Origin: Trichobilharzia szidati
Taxonomy: Eukaryota > Platyhelminthes > Trematoda > Strigeidida > Schistosomatidae
Length of the DNA: 64,000 nucleotides
Assembly: GCA_944472155.2 (NCBI GenBank)
Contig: OX235277.1
Span: 40,688,758 to 40,752,757, forward strand
Reading direction: 5' to 3'
The notes beneath the pieces are model-generated. The model was not told where the DNA came from and searched no databases. It was given only the letters and a program-made list of their open reading frames with translations. Below are positions 53,681 through 63,163 of the stretch, piece after piece (the first letter of the stretch is position 1; the number at the start of each line of letters is the position of its first letter). The translations under genes and the position numbers were made by a program.

Positions 53681-54500
53681 ATTTGCTATCAGAAAATCAC
53701 ATGGATTGAGAGAGCAGACACAATACAGTAGAATGTGTGTAAGTCGGAATAAACTATTCTAGACATATGTGGCATAAATGTGATACAGTGGCTCAATGTC
53801 TGTTAGACACTCATTGTTTATCGTGTTGCTTTGTTACTCCTCACCGACGTTACCAAATACAGTGTGATCGACTATTCATCTTATCTGCTACCAGACTGAA
53901 CTTTTAGTATTGATCATGATAAGCGAATGGGAAGGGCATATTAAATGATTATAATGCTTCAACAAGAGTCTGTGTTTCAGTGACACAGTAATCACCGACA
54001 AAGCCACAGGTGCTCCGTGATTTCATGCTTGATCGATTCACTGTTTGACTCATCTTGAGCAGAAGTAACTCAATTAAGAAGGACAATAATACGCGAGGCT
54101 AACAACCATCTCCGGTATCAAACAAAGCACCAGTGCTGAGGAAAATTCTTATCTGAATTCCGGAAAGCTAGGATTCGATAGAAACAGAAGTACGTAAATG
54201 AGTAACGCCATACCAAGGAATACAACCGTGAGCAAACATCAATTTAAGATGAAATAAGAGCTGCTCACACAGAATCAAATTTCCGAAACCATAATGGAGG
54301 ATGTCTGGTCATATTTCTACAATATGCTTCTCAATCATGTTCCCTCTATCATACCGAAAACAGTTGTTATATTTTATGCAAGTAACAGGAAGTTGATATA
54401 TCAATGTGAATATCTCCATCAGATTGATGGTGGTGTTAATTAATACAGCGAACTTGGCTCCTGATATGGCATGTATCTGTATGTTAACATGTGTCGAACA

Positions 54501-55393
54501 GAGACAGTGATAACTGATTGTCAATCATAGATATATTGAACGCATATCTGACGAAGTGATTTAAGGACTAGTAAAACCGTCTCTGTGAAAAGTCATCAAA
54601 TGGATTTCTGTATATGTCAGTCATCACAATCTCCGTCCAACCGAGTAGAGAACAGCCATTCGTCATAAGGTTTACGTCTGCCTAATAGAAATAGACGTGT
54701 TTGCACAGATATCACACTACAAGGCGCAGAACGATTATTGAAAGAAACTTCGAGTGAAAATAATCGACCTGAATAATACGTGAGAACATAACAAGCAGTG
54801 CAATTATCAAAGCCTCGTATCCCAATAGAGGCATCTATTTAATAAGCTATCTTCCAAGGGTAATCACAGTCTGTGTATACCTACTAAGACGAGGATTGAA
54901 ACCGTGATCAGTGAGAAATTCGATGTGATCCAGACAATGCACTCACTTCATATAATATATCCAATAGTCATGCTCGAATTCACTGTAATCAATTCAACGT
55001 GAACTGCATTCATTATACTACACATCAACGAGATATCAGATATCCCTACGATTTGAATTGGAACTTATTTATTTCACTAATGAGATGAATCATCGAAATT
55101 GTGACATCTTCAATTAACACGATGTGCGAGAAATTGAAAACCCGACGAATAAAACGACAGACACCACAGACATCCCCACACACTGAATACAGGACAAAAC
55201 AAAGACAATGAGAACACGAGTGTAAAGATATGCATTAATTTATATTTCATCAGACAGATACACAAAGTAGAAACAAAACAGTCTTTCTTCAGGAAGAATA
55301 ACTCTCTATAACACAGTGACGATGACACTGCTGACAATGTGATACACACACTCACTCACACACACACATGCACACACACACAGTCACACACAG
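54501..55393 (-). repeat. 3' flank of knottin copy D
   Basis: Homologous to the other 3' flanks. The probable transcript end lies near 55,230-55,245 (minus: gatgaaatataaattaatgc). No other gene is seen. Confidence 0.65.
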
Positions 55394-56009
55394 TCACTCT
55401 GTCACTGATTCACTCACTGACTCTTTCGCCTTGCAGTAGTAGGTGTCACCGTCACAGTGCTTACTACAACACTCCTCATTCTTCTTGCACGCCGATCCAT
55501 CTGGAAGACATTTGACACACACGCCAACCCAGAAATATTTCTGCTTGCAGAACAGTGGCTCACAACACGACTTCGGTCCGACAGGAGCGCACTCCTCATA
55601 CAACTTGGTGCACGCGTCGACGCCATCTGAAATGCACAACAGAACAAAACAGAATACAATAGAATAGAATAGAATAGCAGGAGGATGAGAATGAGAATGA
55701 GGATAAGTGTGGGGAGAATGAGAAGAGCGTGGGGATGGAATGATCACATAGTGTTTATGTTTGTCTGTATGAGTGAGTTAGTAAGTGAGTGTTTGACTGA
55801 CTGAGTGCGTGAATGTTTGTGTTGGTAACTAGGACACGAGTGAGTGGTGCACTAATGGATATGATGTTTGAGTGGAAATCAGCCAGCCAGTGGTGTGGAT
55901 GTGGTGCAGACATGCAGCCGTGTGACTCACCATTGGAAGAGAGAATGCTCAACAGAGCGACACTGACGACGAAGACGGAGACGATGTGGAGGAGGACTGA
56001 CTGTTTCAT
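55394..56009 (-). CDS. Double inhibitor-cystine-knot secreted peptide, copy D
   Basis: Exon 1 is 55,931-56,009 (79 nt), the intron 304 bp and exon 2 55,394-55,626 (233 nt): 103 aa. The 12-Cys part is identical to copy B. The C-terminus is four residues longer (…ESVSESVTE) because the stop of B and C falls earlier in a repetitive GTGAGT tract. The signal segment reads MKQSVLLHIVSVFVVSVALL, which I take as the family consensus. Conserved splice sites, TATA box and GATA palindrome support an active gene. Head-to-head partner: copy E, with 1,062 bp between the two start codons and no insertion, so this pair shows the ancestral arrangement. Confidence 0.82.
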
Positions 56010-56070
56010 GACTGATCGATCGACTTGCTTCACACTGTCCAACACACACACTCACGCTGTTCTCTTCACA

Positions 56071-56211
56071 TTTTATACACGAATTTCGTCGAGTTGTGTG
56101 TGTGTGGGTGAGTGTGTTTGTACGTGTGTTGGATGAGTGAGTGACTGAGTGACTGAGAAGGAGACGATGTGATAGATAATTGATTCGACACGATCTCGAT
56201 TTATCTGATAA
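56071..56211 (-). promoter_or_regulatory. Promoter region of knottin copy D
   Basis: TATAAAA (minus, 56,071-56,077) lies 62 bp before the ATG; TTATCTGATAA is at 56,201-56,211. Confidence 0.6.
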
Positions 56212-56873
56212 TCTGTGAGACGTGCTTGATTGATGAGACAATGATTATAGCGACGATGATTATGATGATCGATGTGATCTCAAGTTCGATGTGACACAGT
56301 GATTATTCGGTGGAGAATATCCGTTGTCTTGTTAATTGACCGCTAAACGTTTAGGAGCATTGGTAACTGAGATGTCGGCGATTTCAGCAAACTCTCTAAA
56401 CACAAGATTTTTTAGACCAACATATACGCTCCATCAATTCATGTGATCATCCACTGAATCATTCCCATTATTCACTGCATCTTCCTTCTATCAAGTAAAC
56501 TCATCAACTAATAGACAGGCACTTCAACAATCTGATTCGTAAATGGAAAGACGAGTTGAAACGCAACTATGTCTCTGAAAGCGCATCGTTTTGCACGGGA
56601 ATCAACCATCGACTGAAAAACCAGACATTTGTCATACTCCACGTTCAACAATAATTCACTGTGTCCCATCGAATTTCAAATCTCTTCTCATATCACGAAT
56701 TCCACATCGTGCATACAATATCGATCAGTAAACCATAATACTCAAGCGACTAGCACGTCTGACACGAAGTGCACTTTCGTTGCGCACCAGCACTAGCACA
56801 ACCACCACCACCAGCACTATCATCATCATCATCACTCTAATCATCGTCTCATCAATCAAGCACGTCTCACAGA
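56212..56873. repeat. Uninterrupted shared spacer of divergent pair D/E
   Basis: It is the reference for the spacers of the F/A and B/C pairs, which contain the same sequence plus insertions. It is AT-rich, with (CAT)n at about 56,820-56,835. No gene is seen. Confidence 0.7.
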
Positions 56874-57010
56874 TTATCAGATAAACGCAGATCGTGTCGA
56901 ATCAATTATCTTTTTCACACCGTCTCCTTCTCAGTCACTCACTCACTCATCCAACACACGTACAAACACACCCACACACACACACAACTCGACGAAATTC
57001 GTGTATAAAA
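56874..57010 (+). promoter_or_regulatory. Promoter region of knottin copy E
   Basis: TTATCAGATAA lies at 56,874-56,884 and TATAAAA at 57,004-57,010, 62 bp before the ATG at 57,072. Confidence 0.6.
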
Positions 57011-57071
57011 TGCAGAGAGAACAGCGTGAGTGTGTGTGTTGGACAGTGTGAAGCAAGTCGATCGATCAGTC

Positions 57072-57744
57072 ATGAAACAGTCAATCGTCCTCCACATCGT
57101 CTCCGTCTTCGTCGTCATCGTTGCTCTCTCGAGCATTCTCTCTTCCAATGGTGAGTCACACGGCTGCATGTCTGTGCCACATCCACACCGCTGGCTGGCT
57201 GCATGACTGGTTTCTAGTGAAACATCATATCAGTTAATGTACTACTCACCCATCCCATGGTCACCAACACAAACATTCACGCACTCATTCACTCACTCAC
57301 TCACTTCCTCACTCAGTTACACTCACACATTAAGACAGAGAGACACAGACACCAACTGATCATTCCTCCTGCTCGTCAATCTTCTCCTTCTCCCTTCACT
57401 ACTTATCCTCATCCTCATCGTTATGATCATGTTTATCCTCATCCTCATTCTCCTGCTATTCTATTCTATTCTATTGTATTCTGTTTTGTTCTGTTCTATG
57501 GTGCATTTCAGATGGCGTCGACGCGTGCACCAAGTTGTATGAGGAGTGCGCTCCTGTCGGACCGAAGTCGTGTTGTGAGCCACTGTTCTGCAAGCAGAAA
57601 TATTTCTGGGTTGGCGTGTGTGTCAAATGTCTTCCAGATGGATCGGCGTGCAAGAAGAATGAGGAGTGTTGTAGTAAGCACTGTGACGGTGACACTTACT
57701 ACTGCAAGGCGAAAGAGTCAGTGAGTGAATCAGTGACAGAGTGA
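57072..57744 (+). CDS. Double inhibitor-cystine-knot secreted peptide, copy E
   Basis: Exon 1 is 57,072-57,150 (79 nt), the intron 361 bp and exon 2 57,512-57,744 (233 nt): 103 aa. The Cys-rich exon encodes the same peptide as copy D and differs from it by only isolated silent changes. The signal segment differs at several sites (Ile5, Val6, Ile16, Ser20), all conservative for a signal peptide. GT…AG borders, TATA box and GATA palindrome are intact. The intron contains (CACT)n-like simple repeat like the other copies. It is the last copy in the window, and its 3' flank ends at 58,999 where homology to copy A's flank stops. Confidence 0.82.
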
Positions 57745-58999
57745 CTGTGTATGACTGTGTGTGTGCATGTGTGTGTGAGTGAGTGTGTGTATCACATTGT
57801 CAGCAGTGTAATCGTCACTGTGATATGGAGAGTTATTCTTACTGATGTAAGACTGTTTTGTTTCTACTTTGTGTATCTGTCTGATGAAATATAAATTAAT
57901 GCATATCTTTACACTCGTGTTCTCATTGTCTTTGTTTTGTCCTGTATTCAGTGTGTAAGGATGTCTGTGGTGTCTGTCGTTTTATTCGTCGGGTTTTCAA
58001 TTTCTCGCAGATCGTGTTAATTGAAGGTGTCAGAATTTTGGTGATTCATCTCATTAGTGAAATAAATTCGTTCCAATGCAAATCGTAGGGATATCTGATA
58101 ACTTGATGATGTGTAGTATAATGAATGCAGATCACGTTGAATTGATTACAGTGAATTCGAGAATGACTATTGGATACATAATGTGGGTTCATCGTCAGGA
58201 TCAAATCGAATTTTCAACTGATCACAGTTCCAATCCTTGTCTTAGTAGATGTTAACTAACTCTGATCACTAATTGAAAGATAGCCGCTGAAATATATGTA
58301 TTGTCGTCCCTAGTTGGATTACGGGCTTTGATAATTTCACTTCTTGTTATATACTCACGAATTTTTCTGGTCCATTATTTTCTCTCACATTTTTCTTTCA
58401 ATAATTATTCTGCGCCTGCTAGTGTGATATCTGTGTATACACGTCTATTTCTAGTATATACGTACACCTTATGACGAATTGCGGTTCTCTTTTCTTTTGG
58501 ACGGAGATTGTGATGACCGACATATCCCACTCTCTGTTTGATTACATTTTACAGAAACAGTTTGAGTCTGTGAGTTGCTGTGGAATTGGAATTCCTCTGA
58601 CTTTCACAGTTGTTGAAGGAGCTGTGTAGATGATGCGTGCCATGATTCCGCCTCAAATCCATGCTAGTCATCGTGAGAATTTGGTGAGTTGGATTTGAGT
58701 TCAGGCTTGTGGTAGACACTTGGCTGAAATGTACGCTGAGTTTGAACATTCGTGTGTGTTTTCAATGACTCTGATTTTGGTATTATCCTGGGTTGAGCAT
58801 GTCATCTCGTGCTCATGTTATTGTGTCGGTGTGTGTGTGTTGTGCGTGTGTTTGATGAGTGAGTGACTGAGAAGGAGATGGTGTGATAGATCTGGGTTTA
58901 TCTGACAATCTGTGTGGTAGTGTGTGGCTAAAGCTCGGTTCTAACAGGACAAGTGACCACACAACAATCGTGAGAGTTATTTCTATTCGAAACCAACTG
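57745..58999 (+). repeat. 3' flank of knottin copy E (duplicate of 35,199-36,495)
   Basis: Highly similar to the flank of copy A to the base …gaaaccaactgg, where the two diverge. Probable polyA region near 57,885-57,900. Confidence 0.7.
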
Positions 59000-59549
59000 G
59001 ATTACAAATACTTGGGAAAAAAATAAAGCTTGAAGTCATTCCCCATATAACTTTGCAGTGTATGGCATCGAGTCATATTCTTGATTTATATCCACATTGG
59101 GTATTAATTTAAAATAAGTGATATACTGTATGATCTTGTCAGCATTTTCATAGTAAGTAACACCAGAAGTGAATTGTATTCAATGTAGACTAATAATTGT
59201 AGTTTATATTTTCTTATAAACGGGTGTTTTCAAGAAATGCAAGCTATTTTTATAGGAACGATCAGTTATGTTATAAATTGCAATCGTGAAGTATTTTAAA
59301 TTAATACTTTTTCATTGGTATAAAGGTATATTCCAAATATGTCATCCAGGATGCGTCGTGGGGGAAAGTAATGGGTAGTCCACGAGGCCAGTAATGTCTA
59401 CAGATCATTTGTCATTGTAAGTGGTCAAATATCTACATTCTTTATTCTCATTCAAAAAGTCATACAGAAGCTAAAATGGTGAGAGAAACAAGAAGACAAA
59501 TGACAGCACCACAGAAGGAAGCAAGTGGAATCCTCAAGGAGTGATTATT

Positions 59550-59599
<50 letters not shown>

Positions 59600-59880
59600 C
59601 TATATTCTGTGTAGTAACTATGCTTATTTTGGTACACTAACTAACTAGTCCCGTTGTCCTGTGTAGAAATGTTTATCACGTACTTCCAATAATGTTAAAA
59701 ATTATAATTGTAGTTTGTTGTAACTTACACGTTTAATGAACTTAAAATATCTATGTAGGGTGAAAAAGAGGGTGCAAGAGTCAGACGCAGAAGTGCATTG
59801 TCATCTTTGAGCAGTCTGATGACTGAGGAGATGAACACTGGAAGTGTGTTCGCATCACGCACATCAGCTGGTAGTCTATT
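59000..59880. other. No gene seen; (AT)n microsatellite
   Basis: Unique AT-rich sequence. A perfect (AT)n run lies at about 59,556-59,594. The last 120 bp before 59,880 probably belong to the 3' end of the adjacent RT fragment. Confidence 0.6.
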
Positions 59881-60250
59881 TTAAATGACTGAAAACTTAT
59901 TTAAGAAGAAGCTGTACCGCATGTAAGTCTGACAATGCTCTATAGCAGCTAGGTTGTCATGATTTCTAAGATTGTAACTGATGACAGCGGTAGATTTAGT
60001 TATTGTCCTGGAGGAGTGCAAGAGAAGATTAGTTAGCTTGTAGTAAAAAATTAGGTTTAGCTTAAGACGTCTTTTCCAGAGTGGTTCTAATCTCAGTCTG
60101 TCGCAACGTTCATAGTATTCGAGACCACTTTCTAAACCAAGAGTTCTTGAGGTAAATTGCTGTTGCACCCCCTCTAATTTAAGCTTCTCATTCTGTCTCA
60201 GTCCGCTAAGAATAAACGGGCAGTATTCTAAAATAGGTCTGACACACATT
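59881..60250 (-). mobile_element. CR1-like RT, C-terminal fragment
   Basis: The minus frame is open for 122 codons: CVRPILEYCPFILSGL, QQFTSRTLGLESGLEYYERC, LEPLWKRRLKLNLIFYYKL. This is the post-RT segment of a CR1/jockey-type protein, from a family different from its neighbour at 60,262. Catalytic parts are absent. Confidence 0.7.
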
Positions 60251-60322
60251 CTGTATAATCAAACCCTAGTTTCACAGTTTACAGTTTACAATTTATTTAG
60301 GATAGTAGGCTATATGCCTGTG

Positions 60323-63163
60323 TTAATCCTTTCGATTTGTTACACACAGGAGGTCCAATCTCGCCTTGAATGAATCAACGGATGGCGCTGATACGACGTG
60401 TTCCGGTAGGGAGTTCCAATGGTTCACAATCCGATGCGAAAAACGGATCTCCAAACGCAGACGATTCGACCGTGGTTTTTGAACCTTGAGGTGATGTCCT
60501 CGCAATTGGTTGGTGCTAGAAGGAAGAAATAAATTAGATAAATTTGCTCCAAAATCATTTCTTAGGATACGGTATGCTAGTATTAGGTCACCCCTAAGTC
60601 GTCTGTATGACAGTGGAAATAAACCCAGTCGACTTAACCTCTCTTCATATGAGAGGGTTGAGAAACCCTTTATTAGCTTAGTTCCTACTCTTTGCACCCT
60701 TTCTAATAAGTCTATTTCGTATTTGAAACACGGGCTCGCTGCCTGGATCCCATATTCCAAATGAGGTCTGATATAAGTCGGATATAATATACGAAATATT
60801 TCAGCGTCAAAATTCGCAAAAGCCTTGCGTATGGCCCATAATATTCGAAAACCCTTAGTGGCTGCAGCTCTACAGTTTGTTGCTGTTTTCAAGTCATGCT
60901 GCACAACCACTCCCAAGTCCTTGTACTCAGTGACCACTGGGAGAGTAATGCCATTCATTGAGTAATTGTGCACGTGACTATGAGATACATGCATAACTAC
61001 ACTCTTGCTTAAGTTAATCTCCAAGGCCCAGTGCTTACACCAATCACTTAACAAGTTTAAATCTTCCTGCAAAGCAAGTTGATCACTGTCATCGTGTAAA
61101 GCCCTCCATATCTTGATGTCATCAGCAAACAGTAAGCAGGATGACCTAACTACCGATGGAATCTCATTAACATAAATCAGGAAAAGAAGTGGGCCTAGAA
61201 TTGTACCCTGAGGAACGCCACTCTTAACCGATTCCCATGTTGATAAAACCCCGTTAACTCGTACTCTTTGTCTTCTGTCCTTTAGAAAGTCTTGAATCCA
61301 GTCGGCAACCACTTTATTGATTCCCATACTACCTAACTTTACTAGAAGACCTGAATGAGAAACCCTGTCAAACGCCTTGCTAAGGTCGATGAATATGGCA
61401 TCCACCGGTATATTAGCATCAGCTGAGCTTGCCCAACTTTCTCTGGCCAAAAGAAGGTTGGTCAAGCAAGAATGACCTGCTCTAAAACCATGCTGTTCCA
61501 CAGCGAAAAGTTTGTTCCCTTCAATGAACTGAATGATAGCATCACGAATTATTCTTTCTAGTAGTTTAACAACAATACTGGTCAAACTAACAGGACGATA
61601 GTTCTGAACTAAGTTTCTAGATCCGGTTTTGAAGACCGGACTAATGATGGCATCTTTCCAGTCTCTTGGACATTTAGACTGGTCCAGAGACATATTGAAG
61701 ATTACCGACAATGGCTCGGCTATGTTTTCAGCCAATGCTGTTAATATACGTGGGTGGAGTTCATCAGGGCCACTGGACTTACCAGGATTGAGCCTTAGAA
61801 GCCACTTTAGGACAGTATCCTTTCCAATGTATAAGGGTGCCATTTTCAAGTTACCTTCTGGAAAAGTTACAAAGCTGGTATCAATATTATCAGAGAATAC
61901 TTGACTAAAGTGCTTGGACAAAGCCTCAGCCTTAGTCAAGTTATCCTCAGCCATGTTTGTCTGGTCATCTTCAAGCATAAGAGGTGGGATAGCATCACTC
62001 TTACGTGTTCTTCTCTTGATATATGAGAAGAGTCTTTTTGGGCAGCCTGGTGAACTTTTGACTAACTGGGTTTCGTAAGCTATCCTTGACTGGTGAATCA
62101 AAGTTTTACACTGGTTTCTGGTTTCACAGTATTTCAGCCGGAACTGCTGTAGCCCAGTAGAAACAAAGAGATTCCAGAACCTTTTTCTCCGTCTTAGGAG
62201 TGTTATAGCTTGTCTATTTATCCATGGTGGCCGGTTTGTTGGTCTTTTAGGAACCCTCCAGGGAATGAAATCAGTGGTAACCCTCTCAACTGTTTTCTTA
62301 AATCTATCCCATTCATCTTCAATGGATGAGACAATATTGACTGACCAGTCGGCAGTTGAAGCACGCTCCTTTATAGCGACTATGTCAGCATGCCAAACAC
62401 TAGGTCGGGATTTGGGTTGAAAACTGACTAAATTGCCAACCCTTAAGTTAAAATCTAACACCCCATGACCACTGTTTGCTAGAGGTGGATGAATAACTAG
62501 ACCATCCACGTCGTCGTTGTCATGAGTAAGCACTAATTCCAGCAAGGAAGATCCTTGGGTAGAACCGAATATTGTACTACCTAAGACATGTTGTGTCAGG
62601 GCATTTTCCATGGTAGTCAAGAGTAACCGGCTGTCAGACTTATTAGTGGATCCTGGAGATGTGCCAGCTACCCAGTCTATATGAGGTGCATTGAAATCAC
62701 CTAGAATAAGACAGCTACTGTGTTTACTCCATTGTTTGAGGTGATCTAAAATGAAGTCATCACACTGACAATTAGGACTTCTATACAGAACACCAATGAG
62801 TAAAGTGCCGGTTGCAAAGCTTACTTCACAGCTAATTACCTCACTTGTCCCACCGTCATGCGCTTCAGATTTCACGGAACGAACATGTAGGGAGTTGTTG
62901 ATGTACAGAACAACCCCGCCACCTCTACGACCCTTAACCCTGTCGCTGCGCAAGCAACTAAATCCGCATAGCTCAGGTGTGTCATCTAATCCAGAAATCA
63001 GCCATGTTTCAGTAATAGCCACAATACTTGGGCTAAGGTCTTCCACTAATACACCTAGCTCATGAAATTTGTTCCCGATACTACGTACATTAGTGTACAC
63101 TACCTTCAGGCTTCCTATGCGGTCCGGCTTATCCACACAGGTCTGGGAAGCATACCTTTCCAA
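60323..63163 (-). CDS. CR1-type endonuclease/reverse transcriptase (ORF2), 946 aa
   Basis: The APE-type endonuclease covers residues 20-240: VVYTNVRSIGNK (21-32), AITETWL (49-55), GGGVVLYIN (81-89), ILGDFNAPHIDW (153-164) and NSGHGVLD (230-237). The last normally reads SDH, so the Asp is Gly here. The reverse transcriptase shows NPGKSSGPDELHP (459-471), YRPVSLTSI (522-530), IFIDLSKAFDRV (590-601), SGVPQGTILGPLLF (648-661) and the catalytic FADD (679-682). The C-terminal part has YIRPHLEYGIQ (797-807). The frame has no interruption. The start is uncertain because ORF1 overlaps it by 49 bp. It may be competent for retrotransposition unless the SGH change impairs nicking. Confidence 0.9.
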   Translation of the reverse strand: MERYASQTCVDKPDRIGSLKVVYTNVRSIGNKFHELGVLVEDLSPSIVAITETWLISGLDDTPELCGFSCLRSDRVKGRRGGGVVLYINNSLHVRSVKSEAHDGGTSEVISCEVSFATGTLLIGVLYRSPNCQCDDFILDHLKQWSKHSSCLILGDFNAPHIDWVAGTSPGSTNKSDSRLLLTTMENALTQHVLGSTIFGSTQGSSLLELVLTHDNDDVDGLVIHPPLANSGHGVLDFNLRVGNLVSFQPKSRPSVWHADIVAIKERASTADWSVNIVSSIEDEWDRFKKTVERVTTDFIPWRVPKRPTNRPPWINRQAITLLRRRKRFWNLFVSTGLQQFRLKYCETRNQCKTLIHQSRIAYETQLVKSSPGCPKRLFSYIKRRTRKSDAIPPLMLEDDQTNMAEDNLTKAEALSKHFSQVFSDNIDTSFVTFPEGNLKMAPLYIGKDTVLKWLLRLNPGKSSGPDELHPRILTALAENIAEPLSVIFNMSLDQSKCPRDWKDAIISPVFKTGSRNLVQNYRPVSLTSIVVKLLERIIRDAIIQFIEGNKLFAVEQHGFRAGHSCLTNLLLARESWASSADANIPVDAIFIDLSKAFDRVSHSGLLVKLGSMGINKVVADWIQDFLKDRRQRVRVNGVLSTWESVKSGVPQGTILGPLLFLIYVNEIPSVVRSSCLLFADDIKIWRALHDDSDQLALQEDLNLLSDWCKHWALEINLSKSVVMHVSHSHVHNYSMNGITLPVVTEYKDLGVVVQHDLKTATNCRAAATKGFRILWAIRKAFANFDAEIFRILYPTYIRPHLEYGIQAASPCFKYEIDLLERVQRVGTKLIKGFSTLSYEERLSRLGLFPLSYRRLRGDLILAYRILRNDFGANLSNLFLPSSTNQLRGHHLKVQKPRSNRLRLEIRFSHRIVNHWNSLPEHVVSAPSVDSFKARLDLLCVTNRKD

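Larger units (their letters stand above)
49160..54500 (-). repeat. Spacer segment X, copy 2, split by the intact RTE
   Basis: Inverted copy of 38,160-40,340 (see that entry). The RTE at 50,619-53,668 interrupts it at …ggtgctaaa | caattcac…. Confidence 0.65.
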
